Source: Paramoeba atlantica (taxonomy: Eukaryota; Discosea). Taken from it: a DNA stretch of 64,000 nt. The stretch is from assembly GCA_977017575.1 (NCBI GenBank), contig CDRNVI010000145.1, positions 26,797-90,796 of the forward strand. Reading direction: 5' to 3'. Position numbers and translations under genes: made by a program. Under the pieces are notes generated by a model. The model was not told the DNA's origin. It saw only the letters and a list, made by a program, of their open reading frames with translations, and searched no databases. The first letter of the stretch is position 1; every line of letters begins with the position of its first letter. Positions 10,504 to 21,330 of this stretch are shown here, piece after piece.

Positions 10504-10883
10504 ATTTAAAAACACAAAAAAAATAAAATCTGGTTCAACGAAAAAAATTCACTCAAAGGACAAGAGAAAGCCAGAAAAAATGAAAAAATAAACCTTTGTT
10601 TCTGAAACTGATACTCCCTTTGATTTGCTTTTTTATTTTTCTATTTTATTATTTTCCCCCTCTCTCCCACACCACCACCCCAAATAAAATAAACAATTTC
10701 TTTTTGAAAAAAGAAGATTTCCTTTTCAATTTTGTGGAGGTTGATCCATTCTAGGTTTTTTGAGTTCAATTTCATCACCAAAACCATATTCAGCTCCAAT
10801 CTTTTTCTTTTTACTTTCTCTTTCTTCTTCTCCTTCTCTTTGTTCTTCTTCTATTTGTTCTTCTTTTCCATTTGATTTAATCT
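10504..10883. other. Convergent intergenic region with a decayed ankyrin-gene tail
   Basis: This 380-bp gap lies between the stop of the giant repeat gene (+) and the stop of ANK-1 (-). From about 10705 to 10883, read on the minus strand, it still resembles the acidic/basic tail exon of the other ankyrin genes but lies beyond the ANK-1 stop. At 10656-10681 it has the G-rich (minus strand) 3' element common to the family, next to AATAAA-like AT-rich sequence that could serve polyadenylation. Confidence 0.6.
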
Positions 10884-13800
10884 TCATTGTCGTTTTGCAG
10901 GTTTAATTGTACCATCAATGCGAGTGTATTCCTATCCAAAAATTGCAAAGAATTGCTTAGTTGTTGGGATTCAAAAATAATGAGAAAAAGAAAAAGAAAA
11001 ACCTTCAAAAACTGCTTCACTGGTTGAGAGTAGGTGGTGTCTGCTGGTGTTTGTCCCTAAATATTTACATATTTCCAAATATCAAACAGAGAACAGAGAT
11101 TCATCAAAAAAGTCAATCAATAAATCAAAGAGAAAATAACAAAGTATGTGTTGATTTCAGGATCAGCACCATATTCACACAAAAGTTTCACCATCTCCAT
11201 CAGATTCTTTTTTGCAGCCAGGTGGAGCGCGGTACCCCCCTCCTATTATTTTGGGTTGATGAATTGTTCCCAAAAAAGAAAGAAATGAGAAAAACCTCGT
11301 TTGCTTTGTTGATTTGAACACCATTTTTCAGCAAATATAAAATAATTTCATTGGTTATCTCAGGAGATTGTAAACAGAGGAGATCCATGAGAGGGGTGCG
11401 ACCCTTCAAAAAATGAAAGATTAAAATGACTCAGAAAAACCATTGAAAAAAATTAAATTAGAAAATACTTGATAGATTTCATTTACATCTGCTCCTTTTT
11501 CAACTAAGAGCTTAACAACTGGTAAAGTAACAGAATAGGAACCACAAACTTGATGAAGAACACTCTGTCCCTGTTTTTCCAAAACCAAATTGATGGTAAA
11601 TTGAAAGAAAGAAAAAAAAGAAAGAAGAGAGGGAAGTGATCAAAAAAAAACCAACAAACTTGAACAATGAGATGTGCTCCATTTTGTAATAATAATTCAA
11701 CAAGATCCAATAATTGGCTCTTACATGCAAGAGTCAGAGGTGATCGACCATTCTGTGGTGATGTGAGACTTTTGAAAAAGACAAAGAGAAAAGAAATTTC
11801 AAAGTTTTTGAAAAAAAAAAAGAAAAAAAGAGAATACAAATTGAGTGTGAACTCCATTGATTGGACAATTTTTAGAAATCAAAAATTGAGCCAAATCAAA
11901 TTTCCCTTTTTCACTTGCAAAACATAAAGGTCCAACATTCAATTCCTGGTGTGTGTGGAGATAAAAAAAGGTATGAAAAAAAGGGGAGGTGGGGTGGTGA
12001 ATTGTGAATAGTGTGTTGAAAACAGAAAAATTGTTCACAAATAATAAAAAATACCTCTTTCATATTCTCCAATAAATAAGAGATTACATCCATGTGGCCC
12101 TCTTCACATGCCAAGACAAGACCATCACTGTTCCCAACCTTAAGTCGAGCACCATGTTTGGTGAAGAAAGAAACAATTTTAAGATCTCCCAATTTACATG
12201 CAATGTGAAAGGGGGTCATGCTGATCTGTAATAATTTGAGAGAGGAAATTTTAAAATCAATTTTTTTCCTTTTCACAAATTAAAAAATCAAAAAGAGAGA
12301 AAACAAACTCGATTTTTAAAAAAGATTGAAGCACCTCTTTCCACCAATAAAGTAACAATGTCAAAATGACCTCCCTCAGTTGCCTCAAACAAAGCTGTCT
12401 TTTCCTTTTTGTTTCACAAAAGTTGATTTCAATAAATCGTCAAAGAAATCTCAAACAAGAGAGAAAAGAAAAAAAGAAAAAAACCTCTTTTCCTTGTTGA
12501 TCAATCTGAAGATCTTCTCTTTCCAAAAAACTTTTGACAATCTCAAAATTCCCTTTACGACAAGCAACATGCCATGGAGACATTTCATTCTAAAACAACA
12601 AAAGAGATCAATTCCTCTTTCTCCTCCTGCCTCCAACATAAAAAAAAAGAGAGACATTCAAAAAATAAAAACATACTTTTGAAATAAAATTTGGATTAGC
12701 ACCCTTTTCAAAAAGGAAATGAACCATTTTGATATCATCCCCCAAAACTGCAACATCTAAAGGGCTCCAACCCTATCAAAAAAAAGAGAGGAAGATATTG
12801 AAAAATGAGTTCTTTTCTCAAAAACTTTGAAAGTTGAGAAGGAGAAAAAAGGGGTATGGAAGAAAAAAGAACATTTGGTAAAGAAAAGTTGATATTTGCG
12901 CCTTTGTTGATCAAAAATTGTGCCATTTCGATATCCCCTCTTTCACAAACACGACACAAAGGAGTTTCAGTTCTCTGGCAAAAAAAAACGAGATTCGGAA
13001 AGATAAGTTTTTTTTCCAAACATTCATTCAAAATGAAAAGAATCAAAATTTTACATTTGTTGACCAATCCATCTTCGCTTTGTTGTCAATCAAAAGATTT
13101 GCCATTTCAAAGTCTCTCCTTTCACAACAAATCCACAAAGGGCTTTCACCTCCCTGTTCAAACAAAAGGGAACTTAAAAAAAATGGAAAGATCAAAAGAG
13201 ATCTATTTGATATGAGGAGAGAAAGAAAGAAAGAGAGAAAGAAAGAGAGAGACCCTCTTTGCTTGGTCGACCCGAGCTCCTTTTTCGATCAAAAATTTGG
13301 CAATTTCAAAATGTCCTTTTTCACAAACTGAAGATAATGCAGTCTTTTTTCCTGCCAAAATCTGTTGCCAAAAAAGAAGAGAAATTGAGTTGAACATTGA
13401 AAATGTGAGAAGAAAAAAAAAGAGAGATGACTTACTGAAATTGGATGAAGAGAAGAGCCTTTCTCAAAAAGAAACTGAACTATTTCAAGATTCCCAAATT
13501 CACAAGCAATAATCAATGGATCTGATCCATCCTTCAAAAACCACAACAATCAATCAATCAATCATCAAACTTTCTCTCTCCTCAAAAAAAAGACACAAAA
13601 AAAGAAAGAGAGAAAAACTTGAGCAAGACTATGAAGGGGAGCTCCATTTTCAATCAACAAAGTGATCATCTTTAAGTCTCCTTTTTCACAAGCTCTCATC
13701 AAAGGAGTAATCCCTTTCTTTTCTCAAAACTTTCAAATCAATATCACAACACACAGACACAGACATACACAGATCATCACCAGAGATGAAGATATGAACA

Positions 13801-13939
13801 AAAAAAGAAAGGAGAGAGAGACTGAACAAACCTGGTATCTTGGAGCTTGAGGGACAGCTACTTTTTGATTCAAAAGGAGTTGTTGAACCTTTCCATAATC
13901 CCCCTCTTCCACAGCTTCAAACAATTGGTGATCTGCCAT
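10884..13939 (-). CDS. Ankyrin-repeat protein ANK-1 (shortened tail)
   Basis: The first exon is MADHQLFEAVEEGDYGKVQQ..., starting at the CAT at 13937-13939. The modules then follow in family order: KGITPLMRACEKGDLK near 13700, DGSDPLIIACEFGNLE near 13520, KKTALSSVCEKGHFE near 13330, RTETPLCRVCERGDIE near 12970, and on to GQTPADTTYSQPVKQFLK near 11080. All boundaries I traced are GT-AG and phase 0. In the last exon, after EYTRIDGTIKPAKR, a deletion of 7 bases relative to the paralogues brings in a TGA at 10884-10886. The acidic stretch and the conserved KKRK...DECGFGDE end are therefore lost. Fourteen to sixteen ankyrin repeats suggest a protein-binding scaffold. The partner is unknown. Confidence 0.85.
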
Positions 13940-14233
13940 TCCCCCTCTCTCTTTCTATCTCACCAAAAAAACAAACTTCTCAACCAAAAGAAAGAAAAGA
14001 AAAAGGAAAATGGCAAGTGGACATCAATTTCATCTTCTAAATAAGGAAATATACAAATAAGAAAAATTCCAAATATGACCCTTTTTTTTCTCTTCATTTT
14101 TCATTTTCTCTTCTTGTTCTGAAATGGTCATCTTATTTTGGTTTCCATTTTATTGTCTCTCCCCTCCCTCTCCCTCTCCACCACCCCAAATAAAATAAAC
14201 AATTTCTTTTTTGAAAAAAGGAGATTTCCTTTT
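13940..14233. other. ANK-1 promoter and ANK-2 3' flank
   Basis: This 294-bp spacer holds a degenerate CTAAATAAGG version of the family promoter palindrome (about 14037), pyrimidine-rich tracts, and at 14160-14187 the G-rich minus-strand 3' element of ANK-2 (GGGG...GGG.GGG.GGGG). No other gene is seen. Confidence 0.5.
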
Positions 14234-17200
14234 TCAAGCTAAATTCATTTGAGGTTTTTTGAATTCAATTTCATCACCAAAACCACATTCATCTCCAATC
14301 TTTCTCTTTTTACTTTCTCTTTCTTCTCCTTCTTCTCCTTCTTCTCCTTCTTCTCTTTGTTCTTCTCCTTCTTCTCTTTGTTCTTCTTTTCCATTTGATT
14401 CAATCTTTTCATTCCCTTCTCGTTTTGCAGGTTTAATTGAACCATCAATGTGAATGTATTCCTATCCAAAAATTGTGAAAAATTCTTTGCGAATTTCAAA
14501 AATAATGAGAAAAAGAAAAAGAAAAACCTTCAAAAACCTCTTCACTCGTGGATGGGGGGTGGAGTTTGCTGGTGTTAGTCCCTAAAAACAGTTAAAAATA
14601 TCAAAAAAAAGAGATTCATCAAAAAAAGTGAATCAATAAATCAAAGAAGAACATAGTTATTTTTGATTTCAGGATCAGCACCATATTCACACAAAAGTTT
14701 CACTATCTCCAACTGTCCCTTGTGCAGCTGCATGGAGCGCAGTACTCCCATCCTATCATTTTGGGTTGAATGAATTGTTCCCAAAGAGTACCCCAAAAAA
14801 CAAAGAAATGTGAAAAACCTCATTTGTTTTGTTGATTTGAACACCATTTTTCAACATAAATAAAACAACCTCTTTGATTGTCTGAAAAGTTTGACATCGG
14901 ATAAGAACCATGAGAGGAGTGGAACCCTTTCAAAAAAAAAATGATTAAAATGATACTCAAAAACACCCATTCAAAAAATCAAATTAGAGAATACTTGATT
15001 GACTCCATTTACATCTGCTCCATTTTCAACTAAGAACTTAACAACTGGTAAATTATCAAAACGGGAACCACAAACTTGATGAAGAACACTCTGTCCCTGT
15101 TTTCCCAAAACCAAATTGATGGTAAATTGAAAGAAAAAAAAGAAAGAAAGAAGAGAGAGGATTATTTTGAGGAAAGTGATCAAAAAAACCAACAAACTTG
15201 AACAATGAGATGTGCTCCATTTTGTAATAATAATTCTGCAATCTCCAAATTGTTTTGTACACATGCAAGAGTCAGAGGTGATTGATTTGCCTGTGATGAT
15301 GTGAGGTTTTGAAAAAGACAAAGAGAAAAGAAGTTTCAAAGTTTTTGAAAAAGAAAAAGAAAAAAAAGAGAATACAAATTGAGTGTGAACTCCATTGATT
15401 GGACAATTTTTAGAAATCAAAAATTGAGCCAAATCAAATTTCCCTTTTTCACTTGCAAAACATAAAGCTCCAACATTCAATTCCTGGTGTGTGTGTGGAG
15501 ATAAAAAAAGGTAAAAAAAGGGGGGAGTGGTGAATTGTGAATATTGTGTTGAAAACAGAAAAATTGTTCACAAATAATAAAAAAGCTACCTTTTTCATAT
15601 TCTCCAATAAATAAGAGATTACATCCATGTTACCACCTGGACAGGCCAACATAAGACCATCACTGAACCCAACCTTAAATTGAGCACCATGTTTTGTGAA
15701 GAAAGAAACAATTTTAAGGTTTCCAAAAAAACATGCAATGTGAAAGGGGGTATGTGAAGTCCTCTGTAACAATTTTAGAGAGAAATTTTAAAATCAATTC
15801 TGTTCATTTTTCCAAATAAAATTTTTAGAGAGAATTGTTCAAAAAATAAAAAAATCAAAAAGAGAAAACAGACTTGATTAACAAAATTGATTGAAGCACC
15901 TCTTTCCACCAATAAAGTAATAAGGTCAAAATGACCTCCCTCAGTTGCCTCATACAAAGCTGTCTTTCCCTTTTTGTTTCACAAAAGTTGATTTCAAAAT
16001 CATCAAAGAAATCTCAAACAAGAGAGAAAAGAAAAAAAGAAAAACCTGGTTTCCTAGTTGATCAATCTGAAGATCTTCTATCTTCAGAAAACTTTTGACA
16101 ATCTCTAAATTCCCTTTTTGACAAGCAACGTGAAATGGAGACATTTCATCCTAAAAATAAAATTCATAAATTCCTCTTTTCCCCCTCCCCCCTCCAACAT
16201 AAAAAAGAGAGACATTCAAAAAATAAAAACATACTTTTGAAATAAAATTTGGATTAGCACCCTTTTCAAGAAGGAAAAGAACCATTTTGATATCATTCTC
16301 CAAAACTGCAATACATAAAGGACTCCAACCCTACCAAGAAGAGATGAAAATATTTAAACTGAGTTCTTTTTTTCAAAAACTTTGAAAGTTGAGAAAGAGA
16401 AAAAATAACAATGGTTGTGGGAGACAAAACACCTTGTTGTAAGGAAAAGTTGATATTTGCACCTTTGTTGATCAATAATTGTGCCATTTCAAAATCCCCT
16501 CTTTTACAAGCACAACAAAAAGAAGTTTCTCCTTCCTGCCCCCCCCGCCCCCAAAAAAAAGAAGAAGATTGGTAAAGATTAGTTTTTTTTGTGAAAACAT
16601 CCAAAAAACTGAAGAAAAACTTTACATTTGTTGACCAATCCACTTTGGCTTTGTTGTCAATCAAAAGATTTGCCATTTTAATGTCTCCCCTTTCACAACA
16701 AATCCACAAAGGGCTTTTCCCTCCCTGTTCAAACAAATGGGAACTTTAAAGAATGGAAACATGAATAAACGAGGAGAAAGAAAGAGAGAAAGAGAGAAAG
16801 AAAGAGAGAGAGAAACCATCGTTGTTTGATCTACTGTGGCTCCTTTTTCAATCAAAAATTTGGCAATTTCAAAATATCCTTTTTCACAAACTGAAGATAA
16901 TGCAGTCTTCTTTGGTTTTTGCTACAATCAAATAAAAATAAAAGAAGAAGAATTGAGTTGAACACACATAACAATCAATATGAAAAAATGTGATGAGAAA
17001 AAAAAGATGATTTACCGAAATTGGCTGAAGAGAAGAGCCTTTCTCAAAAAGAAATTGAACAATTTCAAGATTCCCAAATTCACAAGCAATAATAAATGGA
17101 TCTGATCCACCCTTCAAACACAACAACAAAAGAGACAATCAATCATCAAAATTTTCTCCTCCCAACAAAAGGAAAAAGAAAGAGAAAAAAACCTCAGCAG

Positions 17201-17449
17201 CAAGACTCTTGAGGGAAGCACCATTTTCAATCAACAAAGTGATCATCTTTAAGTCTCCTTTTTCACAAGCTCTCATCAAAGGAGTAAACCCTTTCTTTTC
17301 TCAAAACTTTCAGATCAATATCACAACTCAACACACACAGAGACAACAGAATCATCACCAGAGAAATAATCAGGATAAAAAAAGAAAAGAAGATGAACCT
17401 TTTCAAAATCCCCTCCTTCCACAACTTCAAACAATTGGAGGTCTGCCAT
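14234..17449 (-). pseudogene. Ankyrin-repeat gene ANK-2, probably damaged
   Basis: Most modules match the family: GFTPLMRACEKG near 17260, GGSDPFIIACEFG near 17090, KKTALSSVCEKGYFE near 16880, down to GSTPLMVLIRCQ near 14910. There are two lesions. The first exon stops at MADLQLFEVVEGGDFEK followed by GTTCAT, so about 19 codons present in all paralogues are missing. The frame survives if that GT is used. In the DGSTALHAAA exon (about 14690-14750) two bases are missing relative to every paralogue, between GCAGCTGCA and TTGGAG, and this leads to a TGA at 14687-14689. The family tail is intact further on (stop at 14234-14236, ending FKKPQMNLA) but would not be reached. It may be a pseudogene, a truncated but working protein, or the gap may be a sequencing error. 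Confidence 0.65.
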
Positions 17450-17728
17450 TTCCTTCTCTCTCTCTCTCTTTCTCCTCTCTCTTTCTCCTCACCCAAAACA
17501 AAACGGGTTCCCTGGAAGGAACCCGAAAACAAAAAAAGCAACTTGCTCCTTCTTTTTAGAAAACTGAATTTAGCCATTTTCATGATTTCCTCCTCTTTTT
17601 GATTTTCATTTTCTCTCTCTCTCTTTGTTTTGAAATTGTCACCTTATTCTTTATTTTTCGGTTTATTACCTCTTTCCCCCACCACCCAAATAAACAAATT
17701 CTTTTTTTGAAAAAGAAGATTTCCTTTT
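17450..17728. promoter_or_regulatory. ANK-2 promoter and ANK-3 3' flank
   Basis: This 279-bp spacer has the palindrome variant CTGAATTTAG at 17564-17573, about 115 bp upstream of the ANK-2 start. There are CT-rich tracts, and a shortened G-rich 3' element of ANK-3 lies near 17675-17690. A short inverted repeat, GGGTTCC...GGAACCC, lies at 17505-17524. Confidence 0.5.
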
Positions 17729-20700
17729 TCAATTTTGTGGAGCTAATTCATCACCAAAACCACATTCATCTCCAATCTTTCTCTTTTTACTTTCTCTTTC
17801 TTCTCCTTCTCCTCTTTTCTCTTTTCCTCCTTCTCTTTGTTCTTCTTTTCCATTTGATTCAACCTTTTCATTCCCTTCTCGTTTTGCAGGTTTAATTGAA
17901 CCATCAATGTGAATGTATTTCTATTCGAAAATTGTGTTTCAATTCTTTGAGAATTTCAAAAAGAATGAGAAAAAGAAAAAGAAAAACCTTAAAAAACCTC
18001 TTCACTGATTGATAGTAGGTGGTGTCTGCTGGTGTTTGTCCCTAAAATATTTCAAACAAATCAAAAATAAGAGGTTCATCAAAAAAATAAATAAATAAAT
18101 CAAAGAAAAAAGAACCAAGTTATTTTTGATTTCAGGATCAGCACCATATTCACACAAAAGTTTCACTATCTCCAATTCACCCCTACTTGCAGCCACATGG
18201 AGCGCAGTACTCCCATCCTACCATTTTGGATTGATGAATTGTTCCCAAAGAGTACCCCCAAAAACAAAGAAATGTGAAAAACCTCATTTGTTTTGTTGAT
18301 TTGAACACCATTTTTCAACAAAAATAAAATAATCTCATTTTGTCGACCAGGCCTAAGGAGAGTCATGGGAGTGGAACCCTTTCAAAAAAAATGATTAAAA
18401 TGATACTCAAAAACACCCATTGAAAAAACTCAAATTAGAAAATACTTGATTGATTTCATTTACATCTGCTCCATTTTCAACTAAGAGCTTAACAGCTGGT
18501 AAAGTAACAGAATAGGAATCACAAACTTGATGAAGAATACTCTTTCCCTGTTTTCCCCAAAACCAAATTGATGGTAAATTGAAAGAAAAAAAGAAAGAAA
18601 AAAGAGAGAGGATTGTTTTGAGGAAAGTGAGCAAAAACCAACAAACTTGAACAATGAGATGTGCTCCATTTTGTAATAATAATTCTGCAATATCTAAATT
18701 GTTGTTTATACATGCAAGAGCCAGAGGTGAATAACCCTCCTGTGGTGATGAAAATTTTTAATAAGACAAAGAGAAAAGAAATTTCAAAGTTTTTGAAAAA
18801 AGAAAAAGAAAAAAAGAGAATACAAATAGCTTGTGAACTCCGTTGATTGGACAATTTTTAGAAATCAAAAATTGAGCCAAATCAAATTTCCCTTTTTCAC
18901 TTGCAAAACATAAAGGTCCAACATTCAATTCCTGGTGTGTGTGGAGATAAAAAAGGTAAAAAAAAGGGGGAGTGGTTGTGAATTGTGAATATTGTGTTGA
19001 AAACAGAAAAATTGTTCACAAAGAATAAAAAAATACCTCTTTCATATTCTCCAATAAATAAGAGATTACATTCATGTGACCCCCTTCACATGCACGGACA
19101 AGACCATCACTGTACCCAACTTGAAGTTGAGCACCATGTTTGGTGAAGAAAGAAACAATTTTAAGATCTCCTAATTTACATGCAATGGAAAAAGGGGTTC
19201 TGTGGAGCTGTAACAATTTTTAAAGAGAAATGTTCAAACAATAAAAAATCAAAAAGAGAGAAAACAGACTTGATTGAGAAAATTGATTGAAGCACCTCTT
19301 TCCACCAATAAAGTAATAATGTCAAAATGACCTCCCTCAGTTGCCTCACACAAAGCTGTCTTTCCCTTTTTGTTTCACAAAAGTTGATTTCAATAAATTA
19401 TCAAAGAAATCTCAAACAAGAGAAGAGAAAAAAAAAAAACCAGATTTCCTGGCTGATCAATCTGAAGATCTTCTATTTTCAGAAAAGGTTTGACAATCTC
19501 TAAATTCCCTTTTTGACAGGCAATGTGAAAGGGAGACATTCGATCCTAAAATGACAAAAGGACAAAATAGAATTCATCAATTCCTCTTTCTCCCCCTCCC
19601 CCCTCCAACATAAATATAAAGAAGAGACATTCAAAAAATAAAAAACATACTATTGAAAGAACATTTGGCTTAGCACCCTTTTCAAGAAGGAAAAGAACCA
19701 TTTTGATATCATTCTCCAAAACTGCAACACATAAAGGACTCCAACCCTACCAAAAAGAGAGAATTAAAGGAAATCTCTTTTGTTTCAGAAATCAATTGTG
19801 AAAACTTTGAAAGTTGAGAAAGAGAAAAAATAACAATGGGTGTGGGAGAATAAACCCCTCGTTGTAAAGAAAAGTTGATATTTGCACCTTTGTTGATCAA
19901 AAATTGTGCCATTTCAAAATCCCCTCTTTTACAAGCACAACAAAAAGAAGTTTCTCCTTCCTGTTCCCCCGCCCCCCCAAAAAAATAAGAAGATTGGTAA
20001 AGATTAGTTTTTTGAAAACGTTCAAAAAAAACATTCAAAAAAACTTTACATTTGTTGACCAATCCACTTTTGCTTTGTTGTCAATCAAAAGATTTGCCAT
20101 TTCAAAGTCTCTCCTTTCACAACAAATCCACAAAGGGCTTTTCCCTCCCTGTTCAAACAAATGGGAACTTTAAAGAATGAAAACATGAACCAATGAGGAG
20201 AGAAGGAGAGAAAGAGAGAAAGAGAGAAAGAGAGAAAGAAAGAGAGAAACTGTTGTTGTTTGGTCTACTTTGGCTCCTTTTTCAATCAAAAATTTGGCAA
20301 TTTCAAAATATCCTTTTTCACAAACTGAAGATAATGCAGTCTTCTTTGGCTTTTGCTACACCGAATAAAAATAAAAGAAGAAGAATTGAGTTGAACACAA
20401 CAAGCAATGAAAAATGGGATGAGAAAAAAAGAGAAAAATGATTTACTGATGATTGAAGAAGAGAAGAGCCTTTCTCAAAAAGAAACTGAGCTATTTCAAG
20501 ATTCCCAAATTCACAAGCACTAATCAATGGATCTGATCCATCCTTCAAAACCATCACAACAGAGACAATCAATCATCAAACTTTCACTCATCACCAAAAA
20601 AAAGGAGAAAAAGAAAGAGAAAAAAACCTCAGCAGGAGGGCTCTCAAGGGAAGCACCATTTTCAATCAACAAAGTGATCATCTTTAAGTCTCCTTTTTCA

Positions 20701-20947
20701 CAAGCTCTCATCAAAGGAGTAAACCCTTTCTTTTCTCAAAACTTTCAGATCAATATCACAACTCAACACACACACAGAGACAACAGAATCATCACCAGAG
20801 AGGATAATGATAAAAAGAAGAAGAAAAGAAGATGATCACCTGGCGTCTTGGAGCTTGATTGACATCGACTCTCCGACTCAAAAGAAGTCGTTTGACTTTT
20901 TCACAATCTCCCCCTTCCACAGCTTCAAACAATTGGCGGTCTGTCAT
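17729..20947 (-). CDS. Ankyrin-repeat protein ANK-3
   Basis: It starts MTDRQLFEAVEGGDCEKVKR at 20947 and every module is open, with no lesion found in the exons I read. Examples are DGSDPLISACEFGNLE near 20530, EGETSFCCACKRGDFE near 19950, the double-repeat exon from RTPFSIACKLGDLK near 19200 to LLENMKE near 19040, and GQTPADTTYYQSVKRFFK near 18040. The TPMTLLRPGRQNE exon (about 18340) diverges from its paralogues. The tail exon begins KYIHIDGSIKPAKREGNEK and runs through an acidic stretch to ESKKRKIGDECGFGDELAPQN with TGA at 17729-17731. The usual IEFKKPRMD end is replaced. The expected size is about 600 residues. Confidence 0.88.
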
Positions 20948-21330
20948 TTCCCCTCTCTCTTTCTCTCTTTCTCTCTTTCTCTCTTTCTCTCTTTTCTCTT
21001 TCTCTTTCTCTTTCTCCTCTTTGGCACCCGAAAAATACTTTTCTTTTTTGGAGCACTAAAATTTAGCGGTGCTCATTTCTTCATTTTCTTTTTCTCTCAC
21101 CTCTTCTCTTCTCTTTTTCTCTGTCCTTCTCTCTCTCTCTCCTAGGTATGAAATTGGGATCTTATTTTTTATTTTTCTATTTTATTATTTCCCCCTCTCC
21201 CCCCCACACCACCACACCCAAATAAAATAAACAAATTCTTTTTGAAAAAAGAAGATTTCCTTTTTCAATTTTGTGGAGGTTAATCCATTCGAGCTTTTTT
21301 GAATTCAATTTCATCACCACCAAAACCACA
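20440..21330. repeat. Recent duplicate of 23990-24880
   Basis: The 5' exons and promoter of ANK-3 together with the 3' end of ANK-4 match, almost base for base, the 5' exons and promoter of ANK-4 with the 3' end of ANK-5. This includes the CT microsatellite and the GAGCAC hairpin. Similarity is far above that between other neighbours, so this is the youngest duplication, or a conversion tract, in the array. Confidence 0.85.
20948..21279. promoter_or_regulatory. ANK-3 promoter with CT microsatellite; ANK-4 3' flank
   Basis: Just upstream of the start is a (CTCTTT)n-like tract (20952-21018). At 21056-21066 lies the promoter palindrome in the form CTAAAATTTAG, nested in an imperfect hairpin GAGCAC...GTGCTC (21051-21072). 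The G-rich 3' element of ANK-4 is at about 21190-21214. Confidence 0.55.

Noticed and set aside
14245-14499. Lys/Glu-rich frame in the ankyrin tail exon starting upstream of the acceptor (MKKFLKVFLF... type) in all copies
   Set aside because: It reads through the last intron in the wrong frame. The phase-0 join to xYIHIDGSIKPAKR is conserved in start, phase and stop across copies.
20952-21018. CT-rich tract as a possible telomere-like or CRISPR-like repeat
   Set aside because: It is a simple pyrimidine microsatellite without spacers, also seen in the other promoters of the array.
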